From contig NC_016940.1 of NCBI RefSeq assembly GCF_000250635.1, forward strand, positions 310,001 to 374,000: 64,000 nt of DNA, read 5' to 3'. The notes beneath the pieces are model-generated. The model saw only the letters and a program-made list of their open reading frames with translations, had not been told where the DNA came from and ran no database searches. The translations under genes and the position numbers were made by a program. The first letter of the stretch is position 1, and each line of letters opens with the position of its first letter. This DNA is from Saprospira grandis str. Lewin. Its GTDB lineage: Bacteria > Bacteroidota > Bacteroidia > Chitinophagales > Saprospiraceae. Positions 25,869 through 33,394 of the stretch are shown piece by piece.

Positions 25869-28067
25869 ATGAAATTATTGATGTCTTTTTGTCTGCTGCT
25901 CCTCAGTCTCCCTATTTGGGCCAGCGGCTTTCTGATTGTAATGCCCGACGGTAGTGGCAATGGCCGACAAGTTTTGTTTCCACTAGAAAACCGCAGCACG
26001 CAGGTCGAAGTAGAAGTTAGCGATTTTATGGCCTCTACTTCCATTAAACAAAGCTTTTATAACCCAACAAACAGCCGCTTAGAAGCTTATTTTTTGTTTC
26101 CTGTGCCCAAGGAGGTCGTGATTCAGCGATTTGCCATGACGGTGAACGGAAAAATGCAGGAGGCCGAGCTACTAGATGCCAAAAAGGCCAAGCAAATTTA
26201 TGAGCAAATTGTGCGGCAGGCCAAAGATCCCGCCCTGCTCGAATATTATAATCAAGAACTATTTAAGGTCCGAATTTTCCCGATTGAGCCCCGCTCCGAG
26301 CAAAAAATTGAACTGACTTACCATCAGGCACTCAAAAAAGATGATGGCGGTTTGAGCTATAGACTGCCCATGAATAGCGCTAAATTTTCGGCCAAACCCA
26401 TCCAAAACATCAGCCTGCGATTAAAACTCAAAAACCAGCAAGCGATCAAAAATGTCTATAGTCCTAGCCATGAAATTGAGCTCATCCGCAAAGGCGAAAA
26501 GGCGGCTAGCGTAGGTTTTGAGCAAAAAAATGTACGGCCCGATCGAGATTTTGAGCTCTATTGGCGAGCCGAAGATAAGGCCATTAGCAGCTCTTTATTG
26601 CAATACCAAAAGGGCAAAGAAGATGGCTATTTTTTCCTCAATTTGAGTCCGGGCTGGACCGATCCCAAAGCCGTGATGGCCAAGGATGTCGTCTTTGTTT
26701 TTGACAAATCGGGCTCTATGTCAGGCAAAAAAATGGAGCAAGCCCAAAAAGCCCTAAAATTCTGCGTCGATAATCTGGGACCAGAAGATCGCTTTGAGCT
26801 GATCCCCTATTCTACCGAGGCCCAAAGCCTTTTTGGGCAGCTCAAAAGCAATAGCAAAACCAACCGAGAAGAGGCCAAAGAATATATTGACGAGCTGCGG
26901 GCCATTGGCGGCACCAATATCGAAGAAGCCCTGCAAATGGCCCTCGACCGCAAAGAAAAAAAGGCCAAACGTCCATTTTTTGTCATCTTCATGACCGATG
27001 GCAAACCCACTATTGGCGAAATTGAGCCCCAAGCTCTTTTAGATAAATTGGCGGGCTACCAAAAAGACCAGGTGCGCATTTTTACCTTTGGCATTGGTAG
27101 CGATATCAATACTAAATTATTGGACCAAATGACCGAGATGTCTAAAGGCTACCGCGATTATGCCCTAGAAGATGAAGATTTAGAACTCAAACTCTCTAAC
27201 TTCTACCTCAAGGCCGCCTCTCCCGTCCTCAGCAATATCGAATTGGTCTTTGATAAAAATGTAAAAGTAGAACAACTCTATCCCCGCAAAACCGAGGACC
27301 TCTTCCGTGGCGAAAGCCTCAATATTATGGGCCGCTACAAGGGAGAGGGACCCGCTAAGCTCCAACTCAAAGCTTTGGTCAATGGGGAGGAAAAAACCTT
27401 TGAGTTCCAACTGGATTTCAAGAAAAAGCAGGAGGAACACAGCTTTATTCCCGACCTCTGGGCCCTTAGAGCCGTAGGCTATCTCTTGGACCAAATCCGC
27501 TTTAATGGCGAACAAGAAGAGCTCAAACAAGAGGTCATCCGCCTAGCCAAAAAGCACGGCATTATTACCCCCTACACCAGCTATTTGATTGTGGAGGACC
27601 AACCGATTGCGACAAATCCAGGTATTCGTCCTATTCCTAGACGAGCCCCTCAGGTTTTTCAGGAAGAACTAGACGATCAGCTGCAGAGAGATGCCGCCCA
27701 AGGACTCAAAGAGAGCTCTGGAACGGCCTCCGTCCGTGCTTCTAGACGGTTCAAAAAGATGAATCAGGCCCAAAACATGGCCGAAATGGAGCAAGAAAGA
27801 GCCGAACTAAACAATAAAGACTTGGCTCAAGATAATGCCTCGGCTATTGTCAACCGCTCTGGCCGTGCCCTCTACCGCCAAGGCAATAATTGGGTAGATG
27901 CCAATTATCTACTACTCGATAAGGCGCCCAAAAACCTACGTCGAGTGGCCTTTAATTCTAAGGAATACTTTAAGCTACTCCAAGAAGATGGCCTGCAAGA
28001 CATTCTGGCCCTCGGCAATAACATTACCTTCGAATGGAAGGAAGAATGGATCGAAATTTATGAATAA
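25869..28067 (+). CDS. VIT and VWA domain protein, inter-alpha-trypsin-inhibitor-like
   Basis: 732 aa, exported (MKLLMSFCLLLLSLPIWASG). VIT domain about residues 40-155 (VEVEVSDFMASTSIKQSFYNP, EAYFLFPVPKEVVIQ, RIFPIEPRSEQKIELTY). VWA domain from about 273 with a complete MIDAS start DKSGSMSG (Asp279, Ser281, Ser283), GGTNIEEAL and FMTDGKPTIGE. The C-terminal 200 residues are Gln/Glu-rich, with PYTSYLIVEDQ before them. Bacterial VIT-VWA proteins probably mediate metal-dependent adhesion, but this one has no sortase or Por signal, so it is perhaps periplasmic. Confidence 0.88.
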   Translation: MKLLMSFCLLLLSLPIWASGFLIVMPDGSGNGRQVLFPLENRSTQVEVEVSDFMASTSIKQSFYNPTNSRLEAYFLFPVPKEVVIQRFAMTVNGKMQEAELLDAKKAKQIYEQIVRQAKDPALLEYYNQELFKVRIFPIEPRSEQKIELTYHQALKKDDGGLSYRLPMNSAKFSAKPIQNISLRLKLKNQQAIKNVYSPSHEIELIRKGEKAASVGFEQKNVRPDRDFELYWRAEDKAISSSLLQYQKGKEDGYFFLNLSPGWTDPKAVMAKDVVFVFDKSGSMSGKKMEQAQKALKFCVDNLGPEDRFELIPYSTEAQSLFGQLKSNSKTNREEAKEYIDELRAIGGTNIEEALQMALDRKEKKAKRPFFVIFMTDGKPTIGEIEPQALLDKLAGYQKDQVRIFTFGIGSDINTKLLDQMTEMSKGYRDYALEDEDLELKLSNFYLKAASPVLSNIELVFDKNVKVEQLYPRKTEDLFRGESLNIMGRYKGEGPAKLQLKALVNGEEKTFEFQLDFKKKQEEHSFIPDLWALRAVGYLLDQIRFNGEQEELKQEVIRLAKKHGIITPYTSYLIVEDQPIATNPGIRPIPRRAPQVFQEELDDQLQRDAAQGLKESSGTASVRASRRFKKMNQAQNMAEMEQERAELNNKDLAQDNASAIVNRSGRALYRQGNNWVDANYLLLDKAPKNLRRVAFNSKEYFKLLQEDGLQDILALGNNITFEWKEEWIEIYE

Positions 28068-28070
28068 AGC

Positions 28071-28105
28071 AAAAAGGCCAGCTCTTTTCAGAGCTGGCCT
28101 TTTTT
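28071..28105. terminator. Bidirectional terminator between convergent genes
   Basis: AAAAAGGCCAGCTCT pairs with AGAGCTGGCCTTTTT across TTTC; 15-bp stem with A and T tails. It serves the VIT/VWA gene and fabD. Confidence 0.88.
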
Positions 28106-28124
28106 ATCGGTCCAAAATGCGCAA

Positions 28125-29006
28125 TTACTTGAGCATTTCCATGCCTACGCTACGGTCAATTTTGCGAAGCATACCCAACAAAATGCGGCCACGGCCACCT
28201 ACCTCGGTAAACTCCTGCATACCGTCCGCAATCATTTTCTCTACCGATTGCTGCCAGCGCACCGCCCCCGTCAATTGCTGAATCAAATTCTGCTTGATGA
28301 CTTCTGGATCTTGGCTCGGACTAGCTGTCACATTTTGGTAAATGGGACAGAAGGGCGCATTAAACTGCGTTTTCTCAATAGCCGCCTGCAAACGATCTTG
28401 GGCCATTTTCATCAAGGGAGAGTGGAAAGCCCCACCTACCTTGAGGGGAATCACCTTGGCCCCCGCTTCCTTCAATGCTTCAGAGGCTTTGGCCACCCCT
28501 TCTACAGAACCCGAAATCACCAATTGGCCGGGGTTATTGTAGTTGGCTGGCACCACCACTTCTTCCACTTCTGCGCAGATCTTCTCCACCAATTCGATGT
28601 CACGGCTCATAATGGCCGCCATGGTTCCCTCTACCGCTTCACAAGCCGCTTGCATAGCCAAAGCCCGCTCAGAAACCAACTTAAGGGCCTCTTCAAAAGA
28701 GAGTGCGCCACAGGCAACAAGGGCCGTAAACTCGCCCAAAGAGTGACCCGCCACCGCTTGGGGACGATCCGCCTCTTCTACCTTGGTCAAATAGGTGATG
28801 ATGGCATGCAAAAATACCGCTGGCTGCGTAATTTTGGTCTGTAGCAAATCCTCTTCGCTACCCTTGCGCATGACTTCCGTAATATCAAATCCAAGAATCT
28901 CATTGGCTTGAGCAAAAAGGGCTTGGGCCTGCTCAGAACTTTGGTAAAGCTCCTCGCCCATGCCTGCAAATTGGGCGCCTTGGCCCGGAAAAATAAAGGC
29001 TTTCAT
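28125..29006 (-). CDS. fabD: Malonyl-CoA:ACP transacylase
   Basis: 293 aa, cytosolic. It loads malonyl groups onto acyl carrier protein for fatty acid synthesis. IFPGQGAQFAGMG opens the fold, nucleophile Ser89 lies in AGHSLGEFTAL, the substrate Arg in SERALAMQ and the catalytic His195 in GGAFHSPLM. NYNNPGQLVISG and EVGGRGRILLGML complete the family pattern. Normal length. It stands apart from other fab genes here. Confidence 0.96.
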   Translation of the reverse strand: MKAFIFPGQGAQFAGMGEELYQSSEQAQALFAQANEILGFDITEVMRKGSEEDLLQTKITQPAVFLHAIITYLTKVEEADRPQAVAGHSLGEFTALVACGALSFEEALKLVSERALAMQAACEAVEGTMAAIMSRDIELVEKICAEVEEVVVPANYNNPGQLVISGSVEGVAKASEALKEAGAKVIPLKVGGAFHSPLMKMAQDRLQAAIEKTQFNAPFCPIYQNVTASPSQDPEVIKQNLIQQLTGAVRWQQSVEKMIADGMQEFTEVGGRGRILLGMLRKIDRSVGMEMLK

Positions 29007-29036
29007 ATAAAGGTTGAGTTATTTCTAATTTTATTT

Positions 29037-29180
29037 GGGGGCTGCCCCGCCCTGCGGGCGGGTCGGGCTGTATCGCAGCTCGCTGCTCGCTCGGCCCTGC
29101 GCCGCCTGCGGCGGCTGGGTCTGGCCCTTCGGGCCACTGCTGTCCATCCCTCAGCCGAATTGGCCCCTGCGGGGCCAATT
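29037..29180 (+). repeat. Modular hairpin repeat, copy 9 (type A, + sense)
   Basis: GGGGGCTGCCCC, slot 1 GCCCTGCGGGC, GGTCGGGCTGTAT, core variant CTCGCTGCTCGCTCGGCCC, slot 2 GCCGCCTGCGGCGGC, slot 3 GGCCCTTCGGGCC, ACTGCTGTCCATCCCTCAGCC, slot 4 AATTGGCCCCTGCGGGGCCAATT (20+ bp stem-loop). It ends 10 bp from the Mrp stop. Confidence 0.9.
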
Positions 29181-29190
29181 GGACCAACGG

Positions 29191-30285
29191 CTATGACTGA
29201 ACATTCACCATAGAAGTGGGCGGCATCGCCTCATTTCTAATGGCTACCTGCCGCAAGGTCTGACGGGCCACATTCATAAAGGCTTCTTTAGTAATAGGGT
29301 CTTCATTTAGAATGGCGGGCAAGCCATTGTCGCCCCCCTCCCGAATAGCCTGCACCAAGGGAATTTGGCCCAAAAGTACGCTATTCGATTCTTTGGCCAA
29401 TTGCTTGCCGCCTCCTTGTCCAAAGATGTAGTATTTATTGTTGGGCAGTTCGGCTGGCGTAAACCAAGCCATATTTTCCACTACGCCCAAAATGGGAACA
29501 TTCACATTGGGTAGACGGAACATATTCATGCCCTTGACTGCATCGGCCAAAGAGACCTCTTGGGGGGTAGTGACCATCACGGCCCCGGTTACGGCTACCG
29601 TTTGGACCAAAGTGAGTTGCACATCTCCGGTGCCTGGAGGCAAATCAATAATCAAATAATCGAGCTCGGGCCATAGGCAATCTTGAAAAAACTGCTTAAT
29701 GATGCCCGCCAAACGAGGTCCACGAAGCACCACCGCCTGTTCGGGCTCAATAATATAGCCCATAGAAATAGAGGGAATTCCATATTTCTCAATGGGGACA
29801 ATTTTAGGCTGTCCATCCACATCCTTAATTCTAGGGCGCTGCTTTTGCAAGCCTAGCATGGTCGGCAAAGAAGGACCATAAACATCCGCATCCATAATGC
29901 CTACTCTAGCACCAAGGGCCTTTAGGCCTAAAGCTAAATTGAGTGATACAGTGCTCTTCCCTACGCCCCCTTTTCCAGAAGCTACGGCAATAATATTCTT
30001 AATCTGGGGCACAATAGAAGTTGGGGCCGTTTGGACCACCGTTGTTTTTACATGTATATGCACCTCGGCCTCTGGAAAAACCGAATTGACGGCTGCTATA
30101 CAGGCAAAGTTGAGGCTGTTTTTGGTCCCACTATCCATATTGGCGGGCAAAAGTAGGCTAAAACTAACATTCTGCTCATCAGTTTCAAGCTGCTCCACCA
30201 TTCGAGCCGAGATAATGTCCTCCCCCGATTTGGGGTCCTTGACCTCTCGGAGTGCCTCGATAATTTTTTGTTTATTCAGTTCCAT
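29191..30285 (-). CDS. mrp: Mrp/NBP35-family iron-sulfur carrier ATPase (ApbC-like)
   Basis: 364 aa. N-terminal MIP18/DUF59 domain (about 1-80, ALREVKDPKSGEDIISARMV) joined to a deviant-Walker P-loop ATPase: VASGKGGVGKST (104-112), DADVYGPSLPTMLG and DYLIIDLPPGTGDVQLT. Family members bind and transfer Fe-S clusters in the cytosol. The region usually holding the CxxC pair reads VENMAWFTPAELPNNKYYIFGQGGG and has no cysteine, so cluster binding by the normal ligands is not expected. It is divergent from the K+ channel gene. Confidence 0.9.
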   Translation of the reverse strand: MELNKQKIIEALREVKDPKSGEDIISARMVEQLETDEQNVSFSLLLPANMDSGTKNSLNFACIAAVNSVFPEAEVHIHVKTTVVQTAPTSIVPQIKNIIAVASGKGGVGKSTVSLNLALGLKALGARVGIMDADVYGPSLPTMLGLQKQRPRIKDVDGQPKIVPIEKYGIPSISMGYIIEPEQAVVLRGPRLAGIIKQFFQDCLWPELDYLIIDLPPGTGDVQLTLVQTVAVTGAVMVTTPQEVSLADAVKGMNMFRLPNVNVPILGVVENMAWFTPAELPNNKYYIFGQGGGKQLAKESNSVLLGQIPLVQAIREGGDNGLPAILNEDPITKEAFMNVARQTLRQVAIRNEAMPPTSMVNVQS

Positions 30286-30348
30286 AAAATGAACGCTTTT
30301 TTAGATGACTGGCTTTTGCTATCTTCAGGCAAACGCCCCCCATCTGAA

Positions 30349-30356
30349 TATGTTTG
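30349..30356 (+). promoter_or_regulatory. Possible -7 element of the K+ channel gene
   Basis: TATGTTTG matches TAnnTTTG and lies 37 bp before ATG 30394. No clear -33 partner at normal spacing. Confidence 0.35.
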
Positions 30357-30393
30357 ACAAAAGGGGGCTCAAAACTACGCAACAAAAATTAAA

Positions 30394-31227
30394 ATGAAGA
30401 GAACAGAGCGCCCCAAAAATTGGGCAGCTTGGCGAGAACGGCTGCATGTGATTATCTTTGAGGCCGATACCTTGGCCGGAAAAACCTTTGATGTCTTGCT
30501 GCTCATCGCCATCTTTTGTAGTGTTTTGGCGGTTTCTCTAGAGAGTGTACAGGAGTACCAAAAGGACTACGGAACCCTATTTTATGTCCTAGAATGGGTC
30601 TTTACTATTTTCTTTAGCCTAGAGTATATCTTGCGGATTATGGCGGTTTATCAGGCTAGGCGCTATGTCTTTAGCTTTTTTGGCATTATTGATTTGTTGT
30701 CTATTCTTCCGACTTATTTGGGCCTGTTTTTCCCTATTTCTGGGGGCTTATTGACAGTTCGTGCGCTGCGGCTCATCCGTATTTTTCGGATTTTCAAGCT
30801 GGGGGGCTTTCTCAATGAGGGCAATCTCCTCTTGGGCGCGCTCTACCGCTCTAGGGCCAAAATTACCGTTTTTCTCAGCTTTATTAGTTTATTGGTGGTG
30901 GTTTTGGGCAGCCTGATGTACCTAATTGAGGGGCAGGCTGACTCTGGTTTCACCTCTATTCCCCGCAGTATTTACTGGGCCATTGTCACCCTCACTACCG
31001 TGGGTTATGGCGATATTGCTCCGGCCACTCCTTTGGGCCAATTTGTGGCCGCCCTCATTATGATTTTGGGCTATGGCGTGATCGCGGTCCCTACGGGCAT
31101 GGTTACAGCCGAAATCATCCAACAAGAAAAAGGCGCCGCCCCTAGCACCCAGGTTTGCAAAGCTTGCCTAAAAGAGGGCCATGCTCAAGATGCGATTTAC
31201 TGTAAATATTGTGGCGAAGAACTATAA
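30394..31227 (+). CDS. Voltage-gated potassium channel with C-terminal zinc-ribbon-like motif
   Basis: 277 aa, six membrane helices. S4 reads TVRALRLIRIFRIFKLGG (121-138) with Arg/Lys every third or fourth residue. The pore loop has IVTLTTVGYGDIAP, the K+ filter TVGYG at 202-206, and S6 follows (FVAALIMILGYGVIAVPTGM). This is the prokaryotic Kv (KvAP/KvLm-like) layout. Beyond S6 a short tail carries two CxxC pairs (Cys255/258 and Cys270/273, KACLKE and YCKYCGEE), likely a zinc ribbon, which may affect gating or assembly (inference). Confidence 0.9.
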   Translation: MKRTERPKNWAAWRERLHVIIFEADTLAGKTFDVLLLIAIFCSVLAVSLESVQEYQKDYGTLFYVLEWVFTIFFSLEYILRIMAVYQARRYVFSFFGIIDLLSILPTYLGLFFPISGGLLTVRALRLIRIFRIFKLGGFLNEGNLLLGALYRSRAKITVFLSFISLLVVVLGSLMYLIEGQADSGFTSIPRSIYWAIVTLTTVGYGDIAPATPLGQFVAALIMILGYGVIAVPTGMVTAEIIQQEKGAAPSTQVCKACLKEGHAQDAIYCKYCGEEL

Positions 31228-31243
31228 GCTCATGAAAAGACTT

Positions 31244-31387
31244 CCTTGTGACTGACAAGAAGCTGTTCGCAATAAAAAAGTGGGCCTTGTAGCTGACAAG
31301 AACCTATTCTTAACAACAAAGTGGTCCATGCGGCTGACAAGAAGCTATTCGCAATAAAAAAGTGGACCTTGTAGCTGACAAGAAGCA
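31244..31387. repeat. 41-bp tandem repeat, three and a half copies
   Basis: Units start at 31244, 31285, 31326 and 31367 with CC(T/A)TG(T/C)(G/A)(A/G)CTGACAAGAA. Units 1 and 3 share AAGCTATTCGCAATAAAAAA-like halves and unit 2 is more divergent. It directly follows the channel gene. 31388-31437 shows nothing else. Confidence 0.85.
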
Positions 31388-31437
31388 ATCTGAGAATTAC
31401 AAATCCCCTCAAGAGGCTTAATTTTACAGTTTTACAG

Positions 31438-31693
31438 GCCCGAAGGGCCGCAGGCCACAACAAGCCCTTTAGGGCGTCTTCGACGACCAAAGGGAGTAAC
31501 CGATGTGAAGCAGTGGCCGTCAGGCCAGACCGAGCGAAAACTTGTTTTTTGCGAAGGGCCGAGCGACCCGACCAACGGGAGCCGACGCAGCGAAGCAAGT
31601 AACAGCGAGCTGCGGAAGGTAGCGCCGACGAGCGTAGCGAGGCGACAACAAGGCTGCAAGCCGCAGTTCGACGACCAACGGGAGTAACGCCCC
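31438..31693 (-). repeat. Modular hairpin repeat, copy 10 (degenerate type C with D modules, - sense)
   Basis: From the right: GGGGCGTTACTCCCGTTGGTCG, stem GGCTTGCAGCC, TTGTTGTCG, GCCTCGCTACGCTCGTCGGCGCTACC, CGCAGCTCGCTG, then a third D-like start (GGCTCCCGTTGGTCGGGTCG). The core is reduced to CGCTCGGCCC, slot 2 is CGCAAAAAACAAGTTTTCG, GGTCTG-GGCCTGACGGCC follows, then CTTCACATCG, GTTACTCCCTTTGGTCGTCG, GCCCTAAAGGGC, TTGTTGTGG. A mosaic copy in which D modules outnumber the core. Confidence 0.8.
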
Positions 31694-31700
31694 AAAACAG

Positions 31701-31735
31701 AAAAAGGCCTAGCTCCTTACAGAACTAGACCTTTA
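31701..31735 (-). terminator. Terminator of the coiled-coil lipoprotein operon
   Basis: On the minus strand AAAGGTCTAGTTC pairs imperfectly with GAGCTAGGCCTTT across TGTAAG, then T tail. It lies 18 bp after the stop at 31754. Confidence 0.65.
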
Positions 31736-31753
31736 TATTAGAGAGAAATCCTC

Positions 31754-32695
31754 TTATTTTTTGACAATCACAACGATTTTGTCGGTTTTCCAGAACTCCT
31801 CGGCATTATTGACCTCTAGGCGGTTGCCATTGATGGTATAAGAGCTTTCGGGGCGGGCGGGAAGCACGGCAATAATCTCGCCTTCGGTGCCACATTCGAT
31901 TTGGTTGCTCTCAAAATAATTGATGCTCGAGCTATTGGCGCGGACGGCAGACTGGTACTGCTTGGTCAGCTTCATGCTAAAGCGGCTAAGGATGCCTTTT
32001 CGGCGGAGGGTTTTCTTACTTCCGCAGGCCACATAGCCCTTAGCTTGCTCATCGATAAAGACATTTTTGCGGTTAAGCTCCTCGATAGTCGTGGTGAGTT
32101 GGCGGTTCGTGCTTTCGAGGTCTTCATTTTTAGTTTTGAGTTCCTCATAGGCTTCGGCCAGGTTGCCTTCGCTTTCGAGCAGCTGCGACTCCATTTTAGA
32201 GAGGGCGGTACGTAGGCCATCGATTACGCCTTGGGCCTCTTCTAGTTCCTTCTCTTTGGCCATCACCTTTGTTTCGGCCTGAGAGATCATTTTGCGGAGC
32301 TGTTCATTTTCGATGCGGAAGCTATTGAGGCGGGCCTGCATTTGGCGGGCTTGGCCATTAGACTTCTCATTGGCATCTTTGAGTGCTTGGAGGCGGGCGA
32401 TAATCGTTTGGCGTTGAGAAATATCGCCAGACATCTCCTTACTTTGGCTCAGCTTCTGAATTTCCTTATCGCGGGTTTCGATAGCACGGAGAGTATCCTC
32501 AATAGCGTTAAGCGTTTCGATTGTTTCGGAGTATTCGCCACGAATTAGGCGGTCCTCCTCGCTCATGGCATTGAGTTTTTGTTGAATAGCTGCATTTTCG
32601 TCTAGCAACTGTTCATATTCTGACTTATAATTATTGCAAGCTGAAAAAAGGAAGCTAGCGAGCAATAAAAAGCTAAAAAGGTAGGTGGTGCGCAT
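31754..32695 (-). CDS. Coiled-coil lipoprotein
   Basis: 313 aa. Lipobox FSAC (Cys20) after a hydrophobic signal. Residues 25-220 are almost continuous heptad repeats (EYEQLLDENAAIQQKLNAM, ENEQLRKMISQAE, LEEAQGVIDGLRTALSKME). The last 90 residues form a small globular domain (YVACGSKKTLRRKGILSRF, YTINGNRLEVNNAEEFWKTDKIVVIVKK). The pattern suggests an envelope-spanning spacer anchored by lipid. I do not recognise the C-terminal domain. The next gene upstream starts 41 bp away on the same strand. Confidence 0.7.
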   Translation of the reverse strand: MRTTYLFSFLLLASFLFSACNNYKSEYEQLLDENAAIQQKLNAMSEEDRLIRGEYSETIETLNAIEDTLRAIETRDKEIQKLSQSKEMSGDISQRQTIIARLQALKDANEKSNGQARQMQARLNSFRIENEQLRKMISQAETKVMAKEKELEEAQGVIDGLRTALSKMESQLLESEGNLAEAYEELKTKNEDLESTNRQLTTTIEELNRKNVFIDEQAKGYVACGSKKTLRRKGILSRFSMKLTKQYQSAVRANSSSINYFESNQIECGTEGEIIAVLPARPESSYTINGNRLEVNNAEEFWKTDKIVVIVKK

Positions 32696-32736
32696 AAAAA
32701 AGCTACTTCATTAGAAAGTGATGATAATAGATGGTT

Positions 32737-33384
32737 TTACTTGAGTCGCCAGTACTGTTTGGGGTCTACTGACTCGATAATCAGCTCGCCATTTTTCAGA
32801 TAAGGCAGGGCTGGCGATAGGTCGAGGACAAAATCCTGTTGTTCTCCCACTTGCTCGAGGAACATGATGGTATAGGGAGCTTGTTGTTCGATGCGGCCAG
32901 TAATTTGGCAGCGGATATCGTTAGAGAGGTGCACATCAGCCAGGAAGCTTCCATCGGTTTCGTTGAGTTCGACAAACTTCATGGAGAGAATTTCCTTATC
33001 GGCGGCATGTTCATACTCTACTTTACCCACAAAAGGCTTAGCGGTTAAGATGTCCTTGGAGGGTAATTTAATACTTTTTTGAATATTTGCGAGGGCTTCT
33101 TGGGCTTCGGCTTTTCGTTTTCCTTCTGGAAAGTCGGCCAAGTATTTTTTATAAAAATAGACGCGGTTTTCCATTTGGGCCTGTGCAAAGAGCAGGCGTT
33201 CTTTTTTGTTGGCCAGCTGCTCTTTAAAGCTATGCTCGGGATATTGGCTAACAAAGCTATCGAGGGCGGCTAAGCTATTGGCTTTTTCGGCAGTTTGCCA
33301 GGCGGCCTCTTCTTCTGGAGATACATTGGGGCCGCAACTAAAGAGCAGCAGGGCTAGGGGCAGCCATAGGAGACGGTAATACAT
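32737..33384 (-). CDS. Lipoprotein of unknown function with tetratricopeptide-like helices
   Basis: 215 aa. Lipobox FSC (Cys17). The first 110 residues are helical with AWQTAEKANSLAALDSFVSQYPEHSFKE and YKKYLADFPEGKRKAEAQEAL, resembling the 'F...YP.g.....A' pattern of outer-membrane TPR proteins such as BamD. The C-terminal half is a beta-rich domain (VGKVEYEHAADKEILSMKF...LIIESVDPKQYWRLK). No family assigned. It probably forms a unit with the coiled-coil lipoprotein and the acyltransferase gene 10 bp upstream. Confidence 0.6.
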   Translation of the reverse strand: MYYRLLWLPLALLLFSCGPNVSPEEEAAWQTAEKANSLAALDSFVSQYPEHSFKEQLANKKERLLFAQAQMENRVYFYKKYLADFPEGKRKAEAQEALANIQKSIKLPSKDILTAKPFVGKVEYEHAADKEILSMKFVELNETDGSFLADVHLSNDIRCQITGRIEQQAPYTIMFLEQVGEQQDFVLDLSPALPYLKNGELIIESVDPKQYWRLK

Positions 33385-33394
33385 CTTTAGGGTT

